From Clostridia bacterium (GTDB taxonomy: Bacteria; Bacillota; Clostridia; Oscillospirales; Butyricicoccaceae): DNA of 5,672 bases. Below, one piece after another: positions 1-5,596 of the stretch (the first letter of the stretch is position 1; each line of letters opens with the position of its first letter). Under the pieces are notes generated by a model. The model saw nothing but the letters and a program-made list of their open reading frames with translations. It was not told the DNA's origin and made no database searches. The stretch is taken from assembly GCA_017552495.1 (NCBI GenBank), contig JAFZPW010000037.1, forward strand, positions 1-5,672, read 5' to 3'. A program made the translations under genes and the position numbers.

Positions 1-476
1 GAAGGCGGCGTCTGTGCCCGAATATGCGCGATCTCGCTCAAAGAAAGTTCTCTTGCCAGCACCACGCGGGAAGCCCCCATCGCATGATACGCTTCGGCTG
101 CTGCCGAATTGACAATGCTCGTCTGGGTGGAAATATGAATCTGACAGCGGGGCGCAAATCGCTTTGCCGCCTGTAAAACGCCCAGATCCGCCACAATAAG
201 CGCGTCCGCGCCCAAATCGTTCAAAGCGGAAAGATAGGCCGGGAGGCGCTCCATTTCATCGTCGCGTGGCAGCGTATTCACCGTCACATACACCTTGACG
301 CCCCGCGTGTGGCAATAGGCCACGGCCTCCCCGATTTCGTCCAGCGTGAAATTATCCGAGGCGGTGCGCATCCCATAGGTCTTTCCCGCCAGATACACGG
401 CGTCGGCGCCGTATGCCACGGCAAACCGCAGCTTTTCCATATCCCCCGCAGGGGCAAGCAGTTCAGGAAGCTTCAT
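1..476 (-). CDS. Peptidase U32 family protein, YrrO/TrhP2-like (3' end outside window)
   Basis: The first 158 residues are present and the reading frame stays open to the left edge, so the C-terminal part is missing. The N-terminus carries the U32 family signature: KLPELLAPAGDMEKL (residues 2-16), YGADAVYL (22-29), the RTASDNFT segment (37-44), VYVTVNTL (62-69), IVADLGV (94-100), HISTQTS (114-120) and VVLARELSLSEI (138-149). Despite the family name, characterised relatives act on RNA: YrrN/YrrO of Bacillus subtilis (TrhP1/TrhP2) and E. coli TrhP support 5-hydroxyuridine at tRNA position 34, and RlhA hydroxylates 23S rRNA. The DNFT-type start most resembles the longer YrrO-like members of about 400 residues; this subgroup call is from memory of the family. 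The ATG overlaps the mltG stop (TGATG) and has only a weak ribosome site, which suggests translational coupling. mltG followed by U32 genes is also found in Bacillus. The family is certain; the tRNA role is inferred, and the cysteine-rich part needed to test it lies outside the window. Confidence 0.9.
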   Translation of the reverse strand, partial: MKLPELLAPAGDMEKLRFAVAYGADAVYLAGKTYGMRTASDNFTLDEIGEAVAYCHTRGVKVYVTVNTLPRDDEMERLPAYLSALNDLGADALIVADLGVLQAAKRFAPRCQIHISTQTSIVNSAAAEAYHAMGASRVVLARELSLSEIAHIRAQTPP

Positions 477-1591
477 CAGTCGTATTTTCCCGCCGCCACA
501 TCCGCCACGGCGCGATTGTGTTCTTCCAGCGTCCGGCTGAAGATATGGCTGCCATCGGGCTTGGCAACGTAGTAATAATAATTGTGATGCTCCGGTTTGA
601 TGGCCGCCATCAGGCAGGATACGCCGGGGTTGCAGATTGCCGTGGGGGGAAGACCCGCGTGGTTATAGGTGTTATAAGGGCTGTCGATCTGCAAATCCTC
701 TGCTGTCAACGCCTCCTTGTGCCCCGTCACATAAAGAATCGTGGGGTCAATCTGCAAATAAGGGAAGCTGCTGCTTTTGAGGCGGTTGTAAATAACGCCG
801 GCGATAATGGTGCGCTCGTCTTCCTTTTTCGCTTCCTTTTCCACCAGCGAGGCCACGTTCACCACCTCGGCAATGGTTTTTCCGTTTGCCTCGGTCAGGT
901 TTCGCATGGCCTGGGTATACTTTTTGACGAAGTTGTTGAGCATCTTATTGATGACGTCAATGGTATGACTGCGATCGTTGATGTTGTCGCTGTTGGTATA
1001 AAACTCATAGGTGTCCGGGAACAGATATCCTTCCAGACGGTTTTCCCCCAGTGGAACGTCCTTGAGCATAAAGTGGGCAAAATCATAATTGTTCGCCACA
1101 TCCCAGAACACAGCTTCCTTCACCACGTCCTTTTCCACCAAAAGAGCGCAGATTTCTTTCAGATTATACCCCTCTGGTATGGTGACTGTGACAACGTAGC
1201 GGGTACTTTTCCCGCTGCCCCGCAGCGTGTTCAAAAGCTGGCCGTAATCCATATTGCTGTTGATTTCATAGGTGCCGCTTTGAAAGGTCTCCACCTTTTT
1301 CAGTTTGGTAATCAATTGAAATAAAAACGGATATTTGATTACCTTTTCTTCCTTCAGCAGTTTGGACACCGCTTTTGCCGAGGTATCCTCCTGCAATTCC
1401 ATCGTGACGGGGTGATCTTCCTTCAAAAGCGCCAGAAAATCATTGGCCAAAAGCAGCCCGACGGTCGCCAGCAGCAGTGAAATGCCCAAAACCAGCAAAA
1501 CATAGCCAACCGTATGAATCACGCCCGCAAAAAAGCCGGCAAAGCGCCCGTTTGCGGCTGCGGTTTTTTCCGTATTATCTCTGGATGCCAT
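476..1591 (-). CDS. mltG: Endolytic murein transglycosylase MltG (YceG-like)
   Basis: MltG cleaves nascent glycan strands at the outer face of the cytoplasmic membrane and is thought to end peptidoglycan polymerisation. The 371-residue product has a short cytoplasmic N-terminus, one hydrophobic membrane segment (about 20-52), a LysM-like part (about 62-128) and the YceG catalytic domain. Family landmarks are TIPEGYNLKEI (137-147), LEGYLFPDTYEF (186-197), ASLVEKEAK (247-255) with the presumed catalytic glutamate at E251 (matching E. coli E218), IIAGVIYNRL (262-271), LQIDPTILYV (279-288), DSPYNTYNHAGLPP (303-316) and ICNPG (319-323). Length is normal for the family. ATG at 1591 is chosen because AGGAGG lies 8 nt upstream; a TTG two codons earlier would sit only 3 nt from it. 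The Shine-Dalgarno overlaps the stop of the CPBP gene, and the mltG stop overlaps the U32 start. All landmarks are intact, so the enzyme should be active. Confidence 0.96.
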   Translation of the reverse strand: MASRDNTEKTAAANGRFAGFFAGVIHTVGYVLLVLGISLLLATVGLLLANDFLALLKEDHPVTMELQEDTSAKAVSKLLKEEKVIKYPFLFQLITKLKKVETFQSGTYEINSNMDYGQLLNTLRGSGKSTRYVVTVTIPEGYNLKEICALLVEKDVVKEAVFWDVANNYDFAHFMLKDVPLGENRLEGYLFPDTYEFYTNSDNINDRSHTIDVINKMLNNFVKKYTQAMRNLTEANGKTIAEVVNVASLVEKEAKKEDERTIIAGVIYNRLKSSSFPYLQIDPTILYVTGHKEALTAEDLQIDSPYNTYNHAGLPPTAICNPGVSCLMAAIKPEHHNYYYYVAKPDGSHIFSRTLEEHNRAVADVAAGKYD

Positions 1592-1599
1592 ATTCAAAT

Positions 1600-1605
1600 C
1601 CTCCT
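1600..1605 (-). promoter_or_regulatory. Shine-Dalgarno site for mltG
   Basis: AGGAGG on the minus strand, 8 nt before the ATG at 1591. It overlaps the TAG stop (1604-1606) of the upstream CPBP gene, so ribosomes ending there are placed to restart on mltG. It decides between the ATG at 1591 and the in-frame TTG at 1597. Confidence 0.85.
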
Positions 1606-2482
1606 ACCAATACAAAACACGAACCAGGAACAGGATCAGCAGCAGCCACATTCCGGGCGAAACGAAGATTCCGGTGACGGTGGCGCTGAATCCGCTGTAT
1701 TGCAGGCGGCGGATCCTTCCCTTTTCGATGAGATTTTCCAGTGAACGCATGGCCATGGCCAAAAACAGGCAAAAACAAAACAGCGCGATGAGCAAGACAT
1801 ACGACCAGATCCCCAAAACGGAATACCGCCGCGCCGCATGTGCCAAAAACAGATGCAGCCCATTGTTCACCAGATGGGCGAACACGGCGGGCCATACAGA
1901 GTCCAGAACATAAACCATATATCCATAAATCATCCCTGCGGCAAAGGGGCCTGCCAGATTGCTCAAATTCCCATGGATCATGGCAAAGGCCGCAGAAGTC
2001 AAAAGCAGCGCGGGCAGCGTTCCTGCCCGTTCCAAAGCGCTGAACATCACGCCGCGGAAAAACAGTTCTTCCATCACAGCGGGCAGGAACACCACCATAA
2101 GTGCTTTCTGCCACCAGGCGGAAACGCCGTATTCCATGATTTGTGAAAGCGTATCGGTATAAACGTTTTCTTTCAAAAGCAGCGACACCGCCCCATTGAG
2201 CAGCGCGGCGAAGAGCGCCGCGGCAAACGACATCCACAGCACAAACCAAACGGCGCGATGCTTGAAGGGTTTGCACCGCAATACCGCGGTTTTTCCCTCT
2301 TTGTCCTTCAAAAAGCGCAAAAGAAGGATCGGCAGAAGATATACCCCGATCTCCACAGCGGCAAGCGCCCAAAAGCGATCCGGGATCACGCCCTGCCCCA
2401 GCAGGTTTTCCGCCAGAAGCAATAGTGCCATCAAGGCTGCCGGCATAAATCCGGTTGTCAAAGTCAAGCGATCCTGTTTCAT
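1604..2482 (-). CDS. CPBP family intramembrane glutamic endopeptidase (Abi/CAAX-like)
   Basis: A 292-residue polytopic membrane protein with the three CPBP (Abi, PF02517-type) motifs: EELFFRG (138-144, glutamates E138/E139 and R143), FAMIH (166-170, H170) and HLVNN (203-207, H203 and N207). These form the active site in Rce1-type intramembrane proteases. Hydrophobic segments lie at about 11-30, 37-57, 78-102, 126-140, 157-170, 178-196, 222-245 and 272-291. Relatives process prenylated proteins in eukaryotes and in bacteria serve in bacteriocin immunity, peptide maturation or undefined roles; no substrate is visible here. ATG at 2482 is chosen because GGGAGA sits 4 nt before it; an upstream in-frame TTG at 2503 lies inside a strong hairpin and lacks a ribosome site. 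It is the only gene in the run with a sizeable gap before it (37 nt). No bacteriocin or prenylation gene is adjacent, so the role is open. Confidence 0.93.
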   Translation of the reverse strand: MKQDRLTLTTGFMPAALMALLLLAENLLGQGVIPDRFWALAAVEIGVYLLPILLLRFLKDKEGKTAVLRCKPFKHRAVWFVLWMSFAAALFAALLNGAVSLLLKENVYTDTLSQIMEYGVSAWWQKALMVVFLPAVMEELFFRGVMFSALERAGTLPALLLTSAAFAMIHGNLSNLAGPFAAGMIYGYMVYVLDSVWPAVFAHLVNNGLHLFLAHAARRYSVLGIWSYVLLIALFCFCLFLAMAMRSLENLIEKGRIRRLQYSGFSATVTGIFVSPGMWLLLILFLVRVLYW

Positions 2483-2486
2483 GCAA

Positions 2487-2492
2487 TCTCCC
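2487..2492 (-). promoter_or_regulatory. Shine-Dalgarno site for the CPBP gene
   Basis: GGGAGA on the minus strand just upstream of the ATG at 2482. It supports that start over the in-frame TTG at 2503, which would add seven residues (MPRLGDC). It begins two nucleotides after the foot of the hairpin at 2495-2510. Confidence 0.75.
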
Positions 2493-2494
2493 AG

Positions 2495-2510
2495 GCGCGG
2501 CAAGCCGCGC
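2495..2510 (-). other. GC-rich RNA hairpin with CUUG loop between GNAT and CPBP genes
   Basis: As RNA on the minus strand this reads GCGCGG-CUUG-CCGCGC, a perfect 6-bp G/C stem closed by a CUUG tetraloop, a known extra-stable loop. It lies 9 nt after the GNAT stop and directly before the CPBP ribosome site. No U-run follows (the next bases are CUGGGAGA), so it is not a standard terminator. It may stabilise the 3' end of the upstream mRNA part, act as a processing boundary, or alter ribosome entry on the CPBP gene; none of these can be decided from sequence. Confidence 0.6.
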
Positions 2511-2519
2511 AGCAGTTAA

Positions 2520-3341
2520 TTAGTTATACATCAGATTCAGGTAGCCTTGGGTGTTAAGAAGAAGCGCTGACGCGCCGGGATCCAGCGGCCGAATGCAGCC
2601 CATGGGAATCCCCTCGCCCCGGGGCGGCGACTGGATCGTCCCGCCGGGGCCCATGACACGGCAGACCAGACGCTCCGCGCCCTCTCCTGCCGCCTCAGCA
2701 CAGCCTCTTTCGTCAAAAAAACCATAGGCGCATACCGAGCCCTTGCGCTCCAACAGCCAAATGCCGCCGGAAAAAAGTTCCATCTGCGTCAGCCAATGGC
2801 CGCTCGTCCGCACGCCGTGCAGCAGTTCACCGCAAGACGCCTCGTAAATGCCGTTGAGGGCAGGAATATCCCCTTTTTCCGCTTGCCGCAGCTTCTCATT
2901 CGGGAAACCTGGCTCGTCCAAAGCCGATTCGCGCCGACAGAAAAGCCGAGGGAGATAACCAAATTGGGCGTAATAGTCCAAAAGGCTGTCCTCCTGCGTA
3001 ATCAGAACGCTGAAGCGGTGTCCCTTTGCCCGGCCAAGCGCCGCCGCTTCCGAAAGCAGCTTTGCCATCCGTCCTTGTCCGCGAAAAGCGGGCGCTGTCG
3101 CCGCTGCGTAAATATAATGCGCCGCGAATTGTTCCTGTTGCAGACAAAGGCCGCAGGGGATCATTTGAAGCGAGGCGGCAAGAGCGCCTCCTTCCCGGAT
3201 CACAAGGGTGTTTTCCGGACGGTAAGGATGCTGAAAGATCCAATTCCAAAACGCCGCCTCGTCTTCGGGAAAGCAAGTCTGATAAAGTTTCCGCAAGGCG
3301 GGCTCGTCGCCCCTTGCCGCAAACCCGATCGCCGGGATCAT
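2520..3341 (-). CDS. GNAT family N-acetyltransferase, two-part (substrate unknown)
   Basis: A 273-residue protein whose N-terminal half is a GNAT acetyltransferase that would use acetyl-CoA. The acetyl-CoA-binding motif is clear: APAFRGQGRMAKLL (83-96), with RGQGRM at 87-92 as the pyrophosphate loop, preceded by the IYAAATAP strand (78-85). LITQEDSLLDYYAQFGY (113-129) is the usual strand-helix that closes the fold. The C-terminal half (about 150-273) has no catalytic motif and ends with GYLNLMYN; similar C-terminal halves occur in clostridial GNATs of about 280 residues and may be a second degenerate GNAT lobe, as in Eis-like enzymes (inference). ATG at 3341 is chosen because it forms an ATGA overlap with the tmk stop and has GGGAG 8 nt upstream; the open frame to 3452 only runs back into tmk. 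The acceptor could be a small amine, a peptide or a protein; nothing in the sequence decides. Confidence 0.85.
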   Translation of the reverse strand: MIPAIGFAARGDEPALRKLYQTCFPEDEAAFWNWIFQHPYRPENTLVIREGGALAASLQMIPCGLCLQQEQFAAHYIYAAATAPAFRGQGRMAKLLSEAAALGRAKGHRFSVLITQEDSLLDYYAQFGYLPRLFCRRESALDEPGFPNEKLRQAEKGDIPALNGIYEASCGELLHGVRTSGHWLTQMELFSGGIWLLERKGSVCAYGFFDERGCAEAAGEGAERLVCRVMGPGGTIQSPPRGEGIPMGCIRPLDPGASALLLNTQGYLNLMYN

Positions 3342-4003
3342 CGGCCAAGCTCCCGCAGCAGCGCCGTCATCACGTCGGCATGGATCGCCTCCGCCGGACG
3401 GATCGCGCCGTTTTCGGCGCAGGGGATCCGATGCCAGCCGTATGTTTCGCAAAGGGCCGAAGCCCGCTGGTGACAGCGGCGGAGATAATCGTGATCCAGT
3501 TCATGAATATCGCCGCTTCCCCCCTGCCGCTTTTGCAGCATTTGAAAGGATATCTCAGGGGGCATATCCAGATAAAGGACACAGGTGGGCGCGGGAAGCC
3601 CCAAAAGATCGTATTCGTAATGAAACAGCCATTGAGAAAAGGCGAGAAGCTGGTCTTCCTCCAGTTTGGAAGATTGATGCACGGCGTTCGAAGTGGTGTA
3701 ACGGTCGCAAAAAATGGTGCGTCCCGCCTCATAATCAGCCTGCCAATCGGTTTTATACGAGGCGTAGCGATCCACGGCAAAGAAGGTGGAAGCAGCATAG
3801 GCGTTCACGTCGCCGGGATGCGAACCGAAATCTCCCCGCAGATACATCCGCAGAAGCACGGAACTGTCCTCCTGATAACGGGGAAAGGTCAGCCGTTTAT
3901 ACTCCACCCCCGCCGCCGCAAGGGCGCGGCAGGCCAGCTCCGACTGGGTGGATTTCCCGCTGCCGTCGGTTCCCTCCAAAACGATCAGATGTCGTTCGCT
4001 CAT
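3338..4003 (-). CDS. tmk: Thymidylate kinase-like (deoxy)nucleoside monophosphate kinase, clostridial variant
   Basis: Likely phosphorylates dTMP to dTDP with ATP in the cytoplasm. The 221-residue protein begins with a strand and P-loop IVLEGTDGSGKSTQ (7-20; G11-T19), the EGxDGSGKST form typical of dTMP kinases. The DR(Y) motif CDRYTTSNAVHQ (99-110) matches the substrate-site DRY of the family, and VLYLDMPPE (142-150) is the core strand before the lid. The lid region carries KRQGGSGDIHELD (158-170). The bacterial TREPGGT loop is absent; in its place is LTFPRYQEDSS (38-48), closer to FP-type loops. YAASTFFAVDRYASYKTDW (69-87) is characteristic of a kinase group common in Clostridia, as far as I recall. 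ATG at 4003 gives an ATGA overlap with the thyX stop; the open frame to 4165 is only overlap with thyX. The link to thyX supports dTMP as substrate, but dedicated dTMP kinase versus broader deoxynucleoside kinase is not settled. Confidence 0.85.
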   Translation of the reverse strand: MSERHLIVLEGTDGSGKSTQSELACRALAAAGVEYKRLTFPRYQEDSSVLLRMYLRGDFGSHPGDVNAYAASTFFAVDRYASYKTDWQADYEAGRTIFCDRYTTSNAVHQSSKLEEDQLLAFSQWLFHYEYDLLGLPAPTCVLYLDMPPEISFQMLQKRQGGSGDIHELDHDYLRRCHQRASALCETYGWHRIPCAENGAIRPAEAIHADVMTALLRELGR

Positions 4004-4767
4004 AGGCTCTTCCCGCGTTCCCGCACTTCGTCTGCCTTGCCGCAGGTCATTTTCCCTTCGCCGCACGGCCCATTGAGACACGACGGCCCCGCCTTGGCAA
4101 ACAGCGTAGGCGCCGCCTCGCGGCACAATTTGAGCATCTGCCACGCCAGTTCGCGAATCTCCCATTGTGCCCGGTTGCAGCAGCGCAGGCGGAAGAAATT
4201 GTACAAGCTGCGGGCGTTCATCGTCATGATCATTTTGGTTTCGCAGGCGTTGGGCAGCACATAGCGAGCGTCTTCAATGGCCATTTTCTCCGCCTGACGG
4301 GCCGCCGCCTTTTCGGGGACGCCCTGCGCCGTCAGCTCCTTCATATGCCGCTCCTGCAGCGAATCGGCAAGGGAAAGATACGTCTGATAACAATCCTGCA
4401 TGAATTTCTGATATTTGGCCTCGGCTGCAGGATCCTTGGCGATCTCCGGCGGCGTGACGAAGGAAAACGCGCCCGCTTTGATCTTGACATAGCGCTGCGA
4501 CTGCACGCTGAATGAGGCGATGCGATGCCGGGTAATCTGCGCCAAAAGACTGCGGGACACGCCCTCAATGGCAAAGGTAAACGAAGCGTGTTCGATGGGA
4601 CTCTCATGGCCCATCTCGGTAAGCATGGTCAAAAAACTCTCGGTCTTTTCCGGAGTCAGGCCCTCCAGAATCGTATCTGCGTCGGCCGCCGAATAGCACA
4701 TTTTAGCCGAGGCGGCGATCAGCCGCTGGGGATCCGGCGTATGTTCCAGCAAAGTCACATGCAGCAT
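4000..4767 (-). CDS. thyX: Flavin-dependent thymidylate synthase ThyX
   Basis: Converts dUMP to dTMP using methylene-tetrahydrofolate, with FAD carrying the reducing step from NADPH; it replaces ThyA in many anaerobes. The 255-residue product has the ThyX signature RHRIASFSVQSQRY (80-93, the RHRxxSxxxxSxRY motif), the preceding GHESPIEH segment (53-60), and the dUMP/FAD-site region NARSLYNFFRLR (184-195) followed by AQWEIRELA (200-208). After the usual end of the fold comes a tail with C230, C235 and C242 (PSCLNGPCGEGKMTCGK, 228-244), plus C196, C197 and C215 in the body. Such tails recur in clostridial ThyX proteins and might bind metal (inference). The ATG lies 1 nt after the tagA stop with AAGGAG 9 nt upstream. 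The stop overlaps the kinase start as ATGA, coupling dTMP production to its next step. All core motifs are intact. Confidence 0.97.
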   Translation of the reverse strand: MLHVTLLEHTPDPQRLIAASAKMCYSAADADTILEGLTPEKTESFLTMLTEMGHESPIEHASFTFAIEGVSRSLLAQITRHRIASFSVQSQRYVKIKAGAFSFVTPPEIAKDPAAEAKYQKFMQDCYQTYLSLADSLQERHMKELTAQGVPEKAAARQAEKMAIEDARYVLPNACETKMIMTMNARSLYNFFRLRCCNRAQWEIRELAWQMLKLCREAAPTLFAKAGPSCLNGPCGEGKMTCGKADEVRERGKSL

Positions 4768-4768
4768 A

Positions 4769-5494
4769 TCAGTTTGCTCCTTTCCCCTTCCACATCAAGG
4801 CGTCCCAAAGATAGAGCGGCAGTTTTGCCATGCGCCGCCAGCGCTTTGGCTCTTTGCACAGACGGTACAGCCACTCGATCCCGGCCTTCTGAAAAAAAGC
4901 GGGCGCCCGCTTGACGTTGCCGGCCAGCACATCCATGCTGCCGCCCAATCCGGCCATCACGGGAACATTCAATTCGCCGCCGTGCTCCTCCATGAAATAT
5001 TCCTGCTTGGGTGCGCCCAGACAGACGAACAGCGCGTCGGGATGGGCGGCGTTGATAGCCTCCACCACCGGAGCTTCCTCGCGGAAATAGCCATCGTGCG
5101 TCCCGGCGATCACAAGACCGGGATAGCATTCCAGCAGCCGCCGCGCCGCCTGCTCTGCCACGCCGGGCTTGGCGCCCAAAAGATAAAGGCGTTTACCTGC
5201 TTTTGCCAGTTCCGCCGTCAGCGCCTGCGCAAAGCCCACTCCAGTCACTCTGCCATGCAGCGGCTTGCCCACGATGCGGGAGGCGTAAATCACGCTGATC
5301 CCATCGGCCAGCACCAGTTCCGAATCGTTCAAAATATTCAAAAATCGCGGATTATTCTTGGCTTCCAGCGCAAATTCCGCGTTTGGCGTTACCACGCGGC
5401 AGCGTTCGCCTCGACGGATCGAATCCATCGCAAAGGTCACGGCCTCTTCCATAGTCACATCGTCAAACTGGATCGTCATGATTTGCTGTTTCAC
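4769..5494 (-). CDS. tagA: WecG/TagA/CpsF family glycosyltransferase (N-acetylmannosaminyltransferase TagA)
   Basis: TagA-type enzymes transfer N-acetylmannosamine from UDP-ManNAc to undecaprenyl-PP-GlcNAc at the inner membrane face, building the linkage unit of wall teichoic acid; WecG does the same sort of step for other polymers. The 241-residue protein is normal in length and shows the family motifs: VVTPNAE (34-40, with T36 and N38), LADGISVI (62-69, the proposed catalytic aspartate D64), GRVTGVGF (81-88), GAPKQE (160-165), GLGGSMDVLAG (182-192), KRAP (195-198), GIEWLYR (205-211) and EPKRWRRM (215-222). The basic C-terminal part is the appendage reported to help membrane docking. The start is GTG at 5494, backed by AAGGGAG 7 nt upstream; the next ATG (5479) has no ribosome site. 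It is first in the operon, and no other teichoic-acid gene is in view, so the exact polymer (teichoic acid or another glycan) is not fixed. Confidence 0.92.
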   Translation of the reverse strand: MKQQIMTIQFDDVTMEEAVTFAMDSIRRGERCRVVTPNAEFALEAKNNPRFLNILNDSELVLADGISVIYASRIVGKPLHGRVTGVGFAQALTAELAKAGKRLYLLGAKPGVAEQAARRLLECYPGLVIAGTHDGYFREEAPVVEAINAAHPDALFVCLGAPKQEYFMEEHGGELNVPVMAGLGGSMDVLAGNVKRAPAFFQKAGIEWLYRLCKEPKRWRRMAKLPLYLWDALMWKGKGAN

Positions 5495-5501
5495 GGAATC
5501 G

Positions 5502-5508
5502 CTCCCTT
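5502..5508 (-). promoter_or_regulatory. Shine-Dalgarno site for tagA (supports GTG start)
   Basis: AAGGGAG on the minus strand, 7 nt before the GTG at 5494. The only nearby ATG in frame (5479) is preceded by coding-like sequence with no purine-rich site, so GTG is preferred. Confidence 0.75.
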
Positions 5509-5532
5509 CCGTTGTATGAACATTATTAGATT

Positions 5533-5561
5533 ATTTTATCAGATAATCCCGTTTTTCACAA
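5533..5561 (-). promoter_or_regulatory. Sigma-A promoter for the tagA-led operon
   Basis: On the minus strand the -35 box TTGTGA (5561-5556) is followed after exactly 17 bp by the -10 box TAAAAT (5538-5533), which carries an upstream TGA giving an extended -10 (TGnTAAAAT). Transcription would start near 5526 and leave a leader of about 30 nt, too short for a riboswitch or attenuator. It sits just after the terminator of the preceding gene and is the only good promoter seen for the seven-gene run. A 6-bp inverted repeat overlaps the -10. Confidence 0.75.
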
Positions 5562-5574
5562 GTAGTTTTCAGCG

Positions 5575-5596
5575 AAAAAGCCGCTTTTCGCGGCTT
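5575..5596 (-). terminator. Intrinsic terminator after the right-edge gene
   Basis: The minus strand reads AAGCCGC (5596-5590), loop GAAAA (5589-5585), GCGGCTT (5584-5578), then continues the run to five T (5579-5575). The 7-bp stem is perfect. Its first two bases are part of the TAA stop of the preceding gene, so gene end and terminator are fused. The T-run is short, so read-through into tagA is possible. On the opposite strand the stem is followed by a mixed ATTC, so it works in one direction only. Confidence 0.8.

Noticed and set aside
413..1324. Plus-strand open frame of 303 codons opposite mltG
   Set aside because: The mltG frame carries all family motifs; the antisense product has none and looks like a mirror of its codon pattern.
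1604..2482. CPBP protein as an abortive-infection (Abi) phage-defence gene
   Set aside because: The Abi name is historical; there is no adjacent toxin, defence gene or mobile element, and the gene sits in a housekeeping operon.
1575..2486. Minus-strand open frame of 303 codons in another frame of the CPBP gene
   Set aside because: The overlapping frame holds three intact CPBP motifs and membrane helices, while this one is Arg/Gly-rich without motifs.
3342..3452. Upstream extension of the GNAT frame to 3452
   Set aside because: The extra residues are Arg/Gly-rich and lie within the kinase gene; the ATG at 3341 has a ribosome site and an ATGA junction.
2796..3473. Plus-strand open frame of 225 codons opposite the GNAT gene
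   Set aside because: No motif, biased composition, and the minus strand has a clear acetyl-CoA-binding motif with coupled start and stop.
4004..4165. Upstream extension of the kinase frame to 4165
   Set aside because: It would overlap thyX by over 160 nt, and the family begins at the strand before the P-loop; the ATG at 4003 forms a classic ATGA junction.
3026..4264. Long plus-strand open frame of 412 codons antisense to GNAT, kinase and thyX
   Set aside because: It is rich in Arg/Pro/Gly with no recognisable motif, spans three well-supported genes on the other strand, and is explained by stop-poor GC-rich antisense frames.
5495..5594. Possible riboswitch or small RNA in the gap before tagA
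   Set aside because: The predicted leader is only about 30 nt, and the rest is filled by terminator and promoter; no further structure is seen.
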